Part shown: positions 1 through 5,104 of the stretch, one piece after another
How the letters are laid out: each line of letters starts with the position of its first letter
How positions within the stretch are numbered: position 1 is the first letter of the stretch
Assembly (NCBI GenBank): GCA_964603455.1
Contig: CAZRVL010000083.1
Location: 1 to 8,895 of the forward strand
Direction of reading: 5' to 3'
DNA length: 8,895 nucleotides
From: Flemingiibacterium sp964603455
GTDB taxonomy: Bacteria; Bacillota; Clostridia; Oscillospirales; CAG-272
Made by a program: the position numbers and the translations under genes
Notes under the pieces: model-generated
The model's database searches: none
The model's input: only the letters and a program-made list of their open reading frames with translations
What the model was told of the DNA's origin: nothing

Positions 1-389
1 AGGATGCGGAGAAGTTTGCAGAGGAAGACAAGAAGCAGAAGGAAGCTGTCGAGGTCAAGAATCAGGCAGAGGCTATGATCTTCCAGTCCGAAAAGACCCT
101 CACCGATCTCGGCGACAAGGTTACGGACGCTGAAAAGGCACCCGTTACTGAGGCTATCGAAAAGCTCAAGGAGACTGTAAAGAACGGTGACACCGAGCAG
201 ATCAAAGCTGACACCGAGGCTCTCCAGAAGGCATTCTACGCTATCTCCGAAAAGCTCTATCAGCAGCAGGGCGGCGCAGAGGGTGCGCAGGGTCAGGGAT
301 TTGATCCGAACACGAATGCACAGGGCGGTCAGAACGGTTCGGACGGCACATATTACAATGCCGACTTCGAAGACAAGACCGACAAATAA
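1..389 (+). CDS. dnaK: DnaK (Hsp70) chaperone, C-terminal part only
   Basis: The reading frame is open from the window edge (first full codon at position 3) and gives the last 128 residues of DnaK, ending in TAA. The charged helical stretch at the start, with DAEKFAEEDKKQKEAVEVKN, is the helical lid of the Hsp70 substrate-binding domain. It is followed by the low-complexity Gly/Gln/Asn linker (GGAEGAQGQG and onwards) and a short acidic tail ending DFEDKTDK. The ATPase domain lies outside the window. DnaK folds and protects cytosolic proteins with DnaJ and GrpE; dnaJ lies about 300 bases downstream, as expected for a Firmicutes hrcA-grpE-dnaK-dnaJ cluster. An intrinsic terminator follows, so dnaK and dnaJ are probably not one simple transcript. 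The identification is firm; only the 5' end is missing. Confidence 0.95.
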   Translation, partial: DAEKFAEEDKKQKEAVEVKNQAEAMIFQSEKTLTDLGDKVTDAEKAPVTEAIEKLKETVKNGDTEQIKADTEALQKAFYAISEKLYQQQGGAEGAQGQGFDPNTNAQGGQNGSDGTYYNADFEDKTDK

Positions 390-421
390 TCCTTTAACGC
401 AAATTGAGACGGCAATCAAAG

Positions 422-461
422 CAAATTACAGGTTTAATTTGCGGCGGTTGCCGCCGTTTTT
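422..461 (+). terminator. Intrinsic terminator after dnaK
   Basis: A perfect 6-bp GC stem (CGGCGG 442-447 with CCGCCG 451-456, loop TTG) is followed by five T residues (457-461). Just upstream is a second, AT-rich stem (CAAATTA 422-428 with TAATTTG 435-441), which shares or abuts the base of the first. The position, about 50 bases after the dnaK stop, fits rho-independent termination of the dnaK transcript. Confidence 0.8.
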
Positions 462-503
462 GTGAGATACGCGATTATTCGATAGAAATTTACAAAATAA
501 CTC

Positions 504-532
504 TTTATTTAGAGGTTTAAATATAGTATAAT
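504..532 (+). promoter_or_regulatory. Candidate dnaJ promoter
   Basis: A consensus -10 box TATAAT is at 527-532, inside TATAGTATAAT. The hexamer 17 bases upstream is TTTATT (504-509), a weak -35. Transcription would start near 539. A short inverted repeat (CTCT 501-504 with AGAG 511-514) straddles the -35 region. No CIRCE element (TTAGCACTC-N9-GAGTGCTAA, the HrcA operator) is present here, although CIRCE commonly precedes Firmicutes heat-shock genes. Confidence 0.6.
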
Positions 533-542
533 TAATTGTTCG

Positions 543-673
543 AAAAAATCTTAACGGATTTTTTAATTTTTTGAGGCGGAATGGTTCGAGATGGTTCTCG
601 GACTGACTTATCATGTGGCTGATCCGATCGGCTGCGAGAAGGAACAGAAAGGAAGCTTTCGCATCGCGAAAGC
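543..673 (+). promoter_or_regulatory. Structured 5' leader of dnaJ
   Basis: Between the presumed transcription start (about 539) and the dnaJ ATG (688) lie three possible hairpins. The first is an AU-rich 8-bp stem at the 5' end (AAAAAATC 543-550 with GATTTTTT 557-564, loop TTAACG). The second is a 6-bp pairing, TTCTCG 595-600 with CGAGAA 635-640. The third is a perfect 8-bp hairpin, GCTTTCGC 655-662 with GCGAAAGC 666-673, loop ATC. The best SD-like sequence, AAAGGAAG (648-655), sits immediately before the third hairpin and 32 bases from the ATG. Folding the hairpin would bring it to about 14 bases. Whether this leader senses heat or merely positions the ribosome is unknown. Confidence 0.5.
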
Positions 674-687
674 ATTTGCAAATAAAT

Positions 688-1836
688 ATGGCAGACAAAC
701 GTGATTATTATGAAGTGCTCGGCATAGACAAATCGGCTGACGAAGCGGCGATCAAAAAAGCCTACCGCGCTTTGGCAAAAAAATATCATCCCGACATGAA
801 TCCCGGCGACAAGGAAGCCGAGCAGAAGTTCAAAGAGGTCAATGAGGCATACGCTGTGCTTTCAGACCCCGACAAGAAGTCAAAATACGATCAGTACGGC
901 TTTGCCGGAGTCGATCCTCAGGCAGGCTTTGGCGAAGGCGGTTTTGGTGGCTTTGGCGGATTTGACAGCAGTGATATTTTTGGCGACATATTTTCGAGCT
1001 TTTTCGGCGGCGGTGCATCGGGTCAATCCTCACGTGCGAACGGTCCGGCACGCGGCGGCGATATTTTGCAGAGAGTTGCAATTTCGTTTGAGGAAGCAGC
1101 ATTCGGCTGCAAGAAGGACATCAATTTCGGAAGGATAGAGAAATGCCCCGAATGTGATGCGACCGGAGCGAAAAAGGGTTCTAAGATCGAATCCTGTCCG
1201 ACCTGTCACGGCACGGGTCAGGTGAGAGTCTCACAGCGCACGGCTCTCGGTATGTTCCAGACGACAAAGGTATGCGATGACTGTCACGGTTCAGGCAAGA
1301 AGATCTCGGACCCGTGCGGATACTGCAAGGGCAAGGGATATGTAAAGGTCACAAAGAAGCTTGAAGTTACTATTCCGGCAGGTATTGACGACGGTCAGAA
1401 GATAGCTATACGCTCTCAGGGCGACACCGGTCGAAACGGCGGTCCGTCCGGAGATCTTATCGTTCAGGTCACTGTCAGACCGCATCCGATATTCGAGCGC
1501 GATGGCTACAACATATACTGCGAAGTGCCGATAACCTTTGCTGAGGCAGCTCTCGGCGGCGAGATCGAGATACCTACACTTGAAGGCAAAGAGACCTACA
1601 ATATCCCTGAGGGTACTCAAAACGGCACTCAGTTCACTCTGCGTGGTAAAGGTATTCAGTATGTTAATTCCAAGTCACGCGGCGATCTTATCTTTATGGT
1701 AAATATCGAAACCCCCAAGGGCCTCACCGAAACCCAAAAAGACCTCCTTCGCAAATTCTCCGAAAGTCTCGGCGAAAAAAACAACACCAAACGCGAAAGC
1801 TTCCTAAAAAACCTCAAAAAGATGTTTAATAAGTGA
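688..1836 (+). CDS. dnaJ: DnaJ (Hsp40) co-chaperone
   Basis: A full-length type I DnaJ of 382 residues. DnaJ delivers unfolded clients to DnaK and stimulates its ATPase. Domains in order: J domain at 1-70 with the catalytic HPD at 34-36; Gly/Phe-rich region at about 71-115; zinc-finger domain with four CxxCxxxG repeats at 153-160 (CPECDATG), 170-177 (CPTCHGTG), 196-203 (CDDCHGSG) and 210-217 (CGYCKGKG); then two C-terminal substrate-binding beta domains to about 355. The first zinc repeat has Ala where Gly is usual (C-x-x-C-x-A-x-G), but all eight cysteines are present. Start 688 (MADKRDYYEVLG) matches the family N-terminus. An in-frame ATG at 613 would add 25 Arg-rich residues foreign to the family. 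No SD lies close to 688 (see leader entry). The last roughly 40 codons are unusually A- and C-rich. Confidence 0.96.
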   Translation: MADKRDYYEVLGIDKSADEAAIKKAYRALAKKYHPDMNPGDKEAEQKFKEVNEAYAVLSDPDKKSKYDQYGFAGVDPQAGFGEGGFGGFGGFDSSDIFGDIFSSFFGGGASGQSSRANGPARGGDILQRVAISFEEAAFGCKKDINFGRIEKCPECDATGAKKGSKIESCPTCHGTGQVRVSQRTALGMFQTTKVCDDCHGSGKKISDPCGYCKGKGYVKVTKKLEVTIPAGIDDGQKIAIRSQGDTGRNGGPSGDLIVQVTVRPHPIFERDGYNIYCEVPITFAEAALGGEIEIPTLEGKETYNIPEGTQNGTQFTLRGKGIQYVNSKSRGDLIFMVNIETPKGLTETQKDLLRKFSESLGEKNNTKRESFLKNLKKMFNK

Positions 1837-1847
1837 TTGGGTTGAAG

Positions 1848-1929
1848 CAGGGTGGAGGAAAAAACTTTTTGGAAAAAAAGGTTTTTCCTCCCACCTGCCC
1901 CCCACATTTTCCAAAAACTTTTATACATG
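1848..1929 (-). repeat. Purine-rich hairpin repeat, copy A (minus strand)
   Basis: Read on the minus strand this begins TATAAAAGTTTTTGG (from about 1926), continues through a G-rich stretch and ends in a long hairpin. The hairpin spans 1848-1897: 4 bp, two mismatches, 10 bp (GGAGGAAAAA 1854-1863 with TTTTTCCTCC 1882-1891), one mismatch, 6 bp, and a GGAA loop. The layout matches copy B at 2143-2223 in the opposite orientation. After the hairpin on the + strand comes CCCCCC rather than a T-run, so it is not a standard terminator for dnaJ, though it may impede RNA polymerase or protect mRNA ends. Confidence 0.7.
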
Positions 1930-2021
1930 GCATGGATAGGTTGGCGGAGTCGAGGATAGTAGAGTTACGACGGCGATGGATTTTGAATTTTTATGCTTGC
2001 TCTCCGATCGAACTACTACGT

Positions 2022-2140
2022 AAAGGCTTATAGCGGACGAATGAGATCGCCGACATATTTAAAATTTATCTACACAATCAAGTGAGCGCGAATGAGTCGT
2101 GCATAAAATTTATCTTCCTCACTTGTCTCAATAAGCCTTT
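2022..2140. repeat. Nested interrupted palindrome (119 bases)
   Basis: The ends are a perfect 10-bp inverted repeat: AAAGGCTTAT at 2022-2031 and ATAAGCCTTT at 2131-2140. Inside, TGAGA 2042-2046 pairs with TCTCA 2126-2130, and CAAGTGAG 2079-2086 pairs with CTCACTTG 2118-2125. On the 3' side all 23 bases (2118-2140) are paired without a gap, while the 5' partners are separated by 10 and 32 bases. The interior carries an imperfect duplication: GAATGAG at 2039-2045 and 2090-2096, and AAAATTTATCT at 2061-2071 and 2105-2115. This could be a small structured RNA or the core of a non-autonomous mobile repeat. No family is recognised. Confidence 0.65.
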
Positions 2141-2142
2141 TG

Positions 2143-2223
2143 TATAAAGGTTTAGGGGAAAGGGGAGGAAGTTTGGAGGAGGGGAGAACCCCCTTTCCTT
2201 AAAAGTGGGTTCTCTCCTCCTCT
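2143..2223 (+). repeat. Purine-rich hairpin repeat, copy B (plus strand)
   Basis: It begins TATAAAGGTTTAGGGG, runs through a purine-rich stretch and ends in a very stable hairpin. Bases 2175-2191 pair with 2207-2223 over 17 consecutive pairs (two of them G-T). After one mismatch there is a 4-bp inner stem (CTTT 2193-2196 with AAAG 2202-2205) and a 5-base loop. The order of parts (TATAAA, GTTT, G-rich run, GGAGG hairpin) repeats that of copy A on the other strand. The hairpin ends 28 bases before the prmA ATG and no T-run follows, so it may act as a leader structure of prmA instead of a terminator. Confidence 0.7.
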
Positions 2224-2251
2224 AAGTTATTATAATATCAAGGAGATAATT

Positions 2252-3172
2252 ATGAACTGGACACAGCTAAGGGTAGCCGTTAAGACTGAGGATATAGAAC
2301 GTGCGGCGGCGATAATGAGTATGCTTGACAACGGGATAATGATCGAGGATTACAGCGACATAGAGACCGGGCTTAAGACTTGCTACGGAGATCTGATCGA
2401 TGAGAACATTTTGAATGCGGACAAGTCGGTGGGCGCGGTGTCTATTTATGTTCCGGAGGACAGAAATTATAACGATTACACAGCGTTTTTGCGCGACAGA
2501 TTCAGCGCAGAGGGAATCGATACGAAGATCGAGCTTATCGGTGTTGACGAAGAGGAATGGTCTACCGCGTGGAAGAAATATTATCATCCGATAAAGGTCG
2601 GCGAGAAGCTGGTCATCGTACCGATGTGGGAGAAATACGAGGAAAAGCCGGGCGAGATCATCGTTCGAATGGACCCCGGAATGGCATTTGGAACAGGCAC
2701 ACATGAGACGACGAGACTTGTCTGCGGACTTATAGAGAAATACATCGTTCCCGGTCAGAGAATGCTCGATGTCGGAACAGGCAGCGGAATACTCGCTATC
2801 TGTGCCTCGAAGCTCGGCGCGAAGGAGTGCTTTGCTTATGACATTGACCCGGTCGCAGTCCGTGTCGCGAAGGAAAATGTCAAGGACAACGAGCTTACAA
2901 ATATTTCCTGCGGAGTTTCGGATCTTCTGAAGGATGTTGACCTTTCGGGCGGAAAATTTGATTTTGCAGTTGCGAATATAGTTGCCGATATAATCGTCAG
3001 AATGTCGGATGATATTGGCAATTACATAAAGGACGGCGCGTATCTCATATGCTCCGGAATCATCGAACGCTACGAAGCTGATGTCCGTGCGGCAATGGAG
3101 CGCAACGGATTTGACATCGTTGAGACCGCAAGAGAGTCGGATTGGGTCGCGATGGTTTGCCAAAAACGCTGA
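2252..3172 (+). CDS. prmA: Ribosomal protein L11 methyltransferase
   Basis: A 306-residue PrmA (YqeT in Bacillus), which uses S-adenosylmethionine to trimethylate ribosomal protein L11 in the cytosol. The N-terminal about 100 residues form the L11-recognition domain. The family hallmark DPGMAFGTGTHETT is at 141-154. The SAM-binding motif DVGTGSG is at 173-179, the acidic loop YDIDP at 196-200, and the catalytic-loop motif NIVADI at 242-247. The start is supported by a strong SD, AAGGAG at 2240-2245, 6 bases before ATG. Its place between dnaJ and rsmE is the conserved Firmicutes order. It is separated from dnaJ by a repeat-filled gap, so co-transcription with dnaJ is uncertain. An AT-rich gap without a GC stem follows it. 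Confidence 0.95.
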   Translation: MNWTQLRVAVKTEDIERAAAIMSMLDNGIMIEDYSDIETGLKTCYGDLIDENILNADKSVGAVSIYVPEDRNYNDYTAFLRDRFSAEGIDTKIELIGVDEEEWSTAWKKYYHPIKVGEKLVIVPMWEKYEEKPGEIIVRMDPGMAFGTGTHETTRLVCGLIEKYIVPGQRMLDVGTGSGILAICASKLGAKECFAYDIDPVAVRVAKENVKDNELTNISCGVSDLLKDVDLSGGKFDFAVANIVADIIVRMSDDIGNYIKDGAYLICSGIIERYEADVRAAMERNGFDIVETARESDWVAMVCQKR

Positions 3173-3251
3173 ATTTCGATGACTTTTTTCAAAAAAATCA
3201 GCTTTTCGACGGTTTTTTTAAAATTTTTTTACAATTTTTTCTCAAAAACAT

Positions 3252-3280
3252 TTGACAAAATCACGAAAATGTAGTATAAT
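3252..3280 (+). promoter_or_regulatory. Consensus promoter for rsmE
   Basis: A perfect -35 TTGACA (3252-3257), a 17-base spacer and a perfect -10 TATAAT (3275-3280) form a textbook housekeeping sigma-factor promoter; transcription should start near 3287. It lies in an AT-rich gap with T- and A-runs (3180-3250), which could act as an UP-like or bent upstream region. Confidence 0.9.
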
Positions 3281-3286
3281 AATATT

Positions 3287-3340
3287 AGACAGACTTCGAT
3301 GAGTCTCTTTCGACGAAATGAGAGCCGATTTCCTGTCTGT
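3287..3340 (+). promoter_or_regulatory. Folded leader upstream of rsmE
   Basis: The predicted transcript begins with a self-complementary segment. AGACAG 3287-3292 can pair with CTGTCT 3333-3338; in an alternative register, ACAGAC 3289-3294 pairs with GTCTGT 3335-3340. It encloses a hairpin, TCTCTTTC 3304-3311 with GAAA-T-GAGA 3315-3323 (loop GAC, one bulged T). About 20 bases of open sequence then lead to the SD GGAGG (3362-3366). Only a short T-run follows the outer stem. A role in mRNA stability or attenuation is possible but unproven. Confidence 0.45.
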
Positions 3341-3372
3341 TTTACCGAACACGTTTATGACGGAGGATCACA

Positions 3373-4116
3373 ATGCCGCGTTTTTTCCTGCCAAAATCGA
3401 ATATCAGCAACGGATACGCGCTCTTTGAAGGTGATGACGCGCTTCACATCTCGCGCTCGCTTCGAATGCGTCCGGGTGAGGAGATAACTGTATGCGATAT
3501 GCAGAAGAAGGTATATACCTGTGTTTTGGAGGAATTTACGTCAAACACGGTTCGCGCACGGATATTGTCAGAAGCCGATTCGGATACCGAGCCTTATTCG
3601 TATATAAAGCTGTTCCAGGCTCTGCCGAAATCGGACAAGCTCGATACGATAATTCAAAAATCGGTCGAATCGGGTGCTTCGGAGATAATTCCGTTCGAAT
3701 CGAGCCGCTGTGTTGCAAAGATCGAGCCTTCGAAGGAAGAACGAAAGCTCGAACGATGGAATCGCATCGCACTTGAGGCTGCCAAGCAATGCGGACGGGG
3801 AAGCATTCCTGCCGTAAAGCACTCGCTCTCGTTCGATGATATGCTGTCTGAGGCGGGAAAGTGCGAGCTTAAATTATTTTTCTATGAGGGTGACGACACC
3901 TTGTCGATAAGAACACTGCTTGAAGAAAAATACAAGTCTGCGCATCCTTCCGATATTTCGATCGTGATAGGGGCGGAAGGCGGGTTCTCGCCGGTCGAGG
4001 TCGAAAAAGCAAGAGCCTGTGGCTTTGAGCTTTGCGGACTCGGTAAACGCATCCTGCGCTGTGAAACAGCTTCGGGTTTCGCTCTTGCCTGCATAGCCTA
4101 CAGGTTCGAGCTTTGA
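3373..4116 (+). CDS. rsmE: 16S rRNA m3U1498 methyltransferase
   Basis: A 247-residue SPOUT-class RsmE (YqeU), which transfers a methyl group from S-adenosylmethionine to N3 of U1498 of 16S rRNA. The N-terminal PUA-like part includes HISRSLRMRPG (25-35). The SPOUT domain shows QALPKSDKLDTIIQKSVESG (82-101), EAAKQCGR (135-142), the SAM-loop motif IGAEGGFS (199-206, Ala where Pro is common) and the knot motif LGKRILRCETA (223-233). ATG 3373 is preceded by GGAGG (3362-3366) at 6 bases. Its length and its position after prmA are normal for Firmicutes. It has its own strong promoter, so it can be expressed apart from the heat-shock genes. The TGA stop lies inside the first of two small hairpins. 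Confidence 0.95.
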   Translation: MPRFFLPKSNISNGYALFEGDDALHISRSLRMRPGEEITVCDMQKKVYTCVLEEFTSNTVRARILSEADSDTEPYSYIKLFQALPKSDKLDTIIQKSVESGASEIIPFESSRCVAKIEPSKEERKLERWNRIALEAAKQCGRGSIPAVKHSLSFDDMLSEAGKCELKLFFYEGDDTLSIRTLLEEKYKSAHPSDISIVIGAEGGFSPVEVEKARACGFELCGLGKRILRCETASGFALACIAYRFEL

Positions 4117-4148
4117 CGGTATTCGTCAAGCTGACGGTTTTCCGTCAA
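4113..4148 (+). promoter_or_regulatory. Two adjacent hairpins with alternative pairing
   Basis: TTGACG 4113-4118 pairs with CGTCAA 4124-4129, and TGACGG 4132-4137 pairs with CCGTCA 4142-4147 (loop TTTT). Because the four arms are near-identical, TTGACGG 4113-4119 can instead pair with CCGTCAA 4142-4148. An A-run, not a T-run, follows, so this is not a + strand intrinsic terminator. It separates rsmE from the membrane-protein gene. Confidence 0.5.
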
Positions 4149-4188
4149 AAAATTCATTAAGGAAGTCCTTACTTGGACATGGTATTTT

Positions 4189-4974
4189 ATGGTGAGCAAC
4201 GAATTAAAACAGAAACAGAAAAAAGCGGAAAAACTCCGCCTACAATCTCAGAATGATCTTCGTGTAAATCGACTTTCAATTGTCTTTGTTTCGGTTTTTG
4301 TCGGCGCGCTGGTCATGCTCGTCGCGAAGAAGAACATTGATAACGAAGTCGCTTTCATAACACGCTGGCTTACTCCGCTTTTGATCCTTTCGGCGGCGGC
4401 TCTTGTCGGTTCGATAGCTTTGTTCGTTATGAGAACGAAAAAGGGCATAGATGACAGCGAAAAGATATTCACAAAATGGAATCTGCTCGGCGCGGGAATC
4501 GTGTTTTTCGGCGCGATGCTCGGCTACAGATTTACTTTTGACGCTTCCTTGATCGTTGTCGGTCTTGTATGTGTCGGTGTTTTGTACCTTGTATATATCA
4601 CTTTTTCGAAGGATTTCTTTATCTATTCGATAATGACTGCTCTCGGACTCGTGCTCATGAAGCTCCGTGAAGTCGAATTCTATTCGACCTTCGGCAAGGC
4701 TGTGGCTGCGCTCTGCGGTGTTCTTTGCATACTTATCGCGGTTCTCGGTATAATCCTTGCGATAGTACATATCTCGGGTAAGGGGACTGTCTCGCTCGGA
4801 AAGAAAAAGCATATGATCGGCGGAAATGCTTATCCGTTCATCGTTGGCGCGGTCTTCCTCATCGCCGGCGGTATCATCGGATTTGTCGCTCCGGCTGCTT
4901 CGGCTTATGCGATTGCTGCGATGCTTGCGGCATATGTGGTCGTTGCTATAGTTTACGTGTTAAAGATGATGTGA
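4189..4974 (+). CDS. Multi-pass membrane protein, function unknown
   Basis: Not recognised. The 261-residue product has a charged, Lys/Gln-rich cytosolic N-terminus (1-27). About eight hydrophobic segments follow at roughly 28-46, 60-80, 96-112, 118-139, 142-157, 169-193, 213-234 and 237-259. A basic loop lies between segments 6 and 7 (GKKKH around 204-208). There are no obvious catalytic motifs and no signal peptide. ATG 4189 is the only Met before residue 43, but the nearest SD-like sequence (AAGGAA 4159-4164) is 24 bases away. A weak hairpin (GTCC 4165-4168 with GGAC 4175-4178) lies between them. No promoter was seen upstream, so read-through from rsmE is likely. The coding pattern is consistent throughout, so it is probably a real gene. 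It could be an integral membrane component or a small-molecule-responsive protein; nothing in the sequence decides. Confidence 0.8.
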   Translation: MVSNELKQKQKKAEKLRLQSQNDLRVNRLSIVFVSVFVGALVMLVAKKNIDNEVAFITRWLTPLLILSAAALVGSIALFVMRTKKGIDDSEKIFTKWNLLGAGIVFFGAMLGYRFTFDASLIVVGLVCVGVLYLVYITFSKDFFIYSIMTALGLVLMKLREVEFYSTFGKAVAALCGVLCILIAVLGIILAIVHISGKGTVSLGKKKHMIGGNAYPFIVGAVFLIAGGIIGFVAPAASAYAIAAMLAAYVVVAIVYVLKMM

Positions 4975-4990
4975 ATTTTTGGTGAATATT

Positions 4991-5022
4991 CCGATTTTAC
5001 TATTGAAAAAATATAAAATCGG
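4991..5022. promoter_or_regulatory. Inverted-repeat operator candidate
   Basis: A perfect 9-bp inverted repeat, CCGATTTTA (4991-4999) and TAAAATCGG (5014-5022), is separated by 14 bases. The arms bracket the -35 box (5003-5008), and the right arm fills most of the spacer before the -10 box. The centre-to-centre distance of the arms is 23 bases, about two helical turns, which suits a dimeric DNA-binding protein on one face of DNA. No T-run follows, so a terminator for the upstream gene is unlikely. The regulator encoded just downstream is the obvious candidate ligand (inference). Confidence 0.65.
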
Positions 5023-5031
5023 GTGTATAAT
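5003..5031 (+). promoter_or_regulatory. Promoter of the CdaR/PucR-type regulator gene
   Basis: TTGAAA (5003-5008), a 17-base spacer and TATAAT (5026-5031). The start point would be near 5038, where a small hairpin (GTGGA 5035-5039 with TCCAC 5043-5047) lies. The A/T-rich leader ends with SD AGAGG (5093-5097), 7 bases before ATG 5105. Confidence 0.85.
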
Positions 5032-5104
5032 ATAGTGGAGATTCCACACAAAAAATGTTTTTTAGAAAAATTTAAAACCATAGAAAGTTGAAAGAGGTCG
5101 CTTT

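Larger units (their letters stand above)
1837..2251. other. Long intergenic region with repeats, dnaJ to prmA
   Basis: No convincing gene lies in these 415 bases. The stretch consists of a hairpin repeat on the left (1848-1929), a central part of about 215 bases, and a second hairpin repeat in opposite orientation on the right (2143-2223), followed by the prmA SD. The central part holds a nested palindrome (2022-2140) and a weaker imperfect inverted repeat (around 1960-1975 with 2004-2017). No canonical terminator (GC stem plus T-run) and no promoter with both boxes was found, so termination of dnaJ and initiation of prmA are unexplained here. Confidence 0.7.

Noticed and set aside
613..687. 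Upstream in-frame ATG that would extend DnaJ by 25 residues
   Set aside because: The added residues (MWLIRSAARRNRKEAFASRK) do not resemble DnaJ, and MADKRDYYEVLG at 688 is the family N-terminus. The 613 ATG has no SD either.
1833..2033. 66-codon open frame after dnaJ
   Set aside because: It runs through the hairpin repeat and part of the core, has a poor start region and a low-complexity product (KKVFPPTCPPHFPK); this is chance read-through of repeat DNA.
2231..2236. TATAAT just before prmA as a promoter
   Set aside because: Transcription would begin at or inside the SD (2240-2245), destroying the ribosome-binding site, and no good -35 lies in the hairpin upstream.
2267..3163. 298-codon open frame on the minus strand across almost all of prmA
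   Set aside because: It mirrors prmA exactly, shows no recognisable family motif and its product is rich in Arg, Ser, Cys and His as expected from antisense translation. prmA itself has hallmark motifs and a strong SD.
3173..3250. Terminator after prmA in the T/A-rich gap
   Set aside because: There are several T-runs but only weak AT pairings (near 3182-3200) and no GC stem, so a terminator cannot be supported.
4179..4256. Short overlapping frame (25 codons) starting at ATG 4179
   Set aside because: It has poor SD spacing, no conserved features and overlaps the well-supported frame at 4189; it cannot be distinguished from chance.
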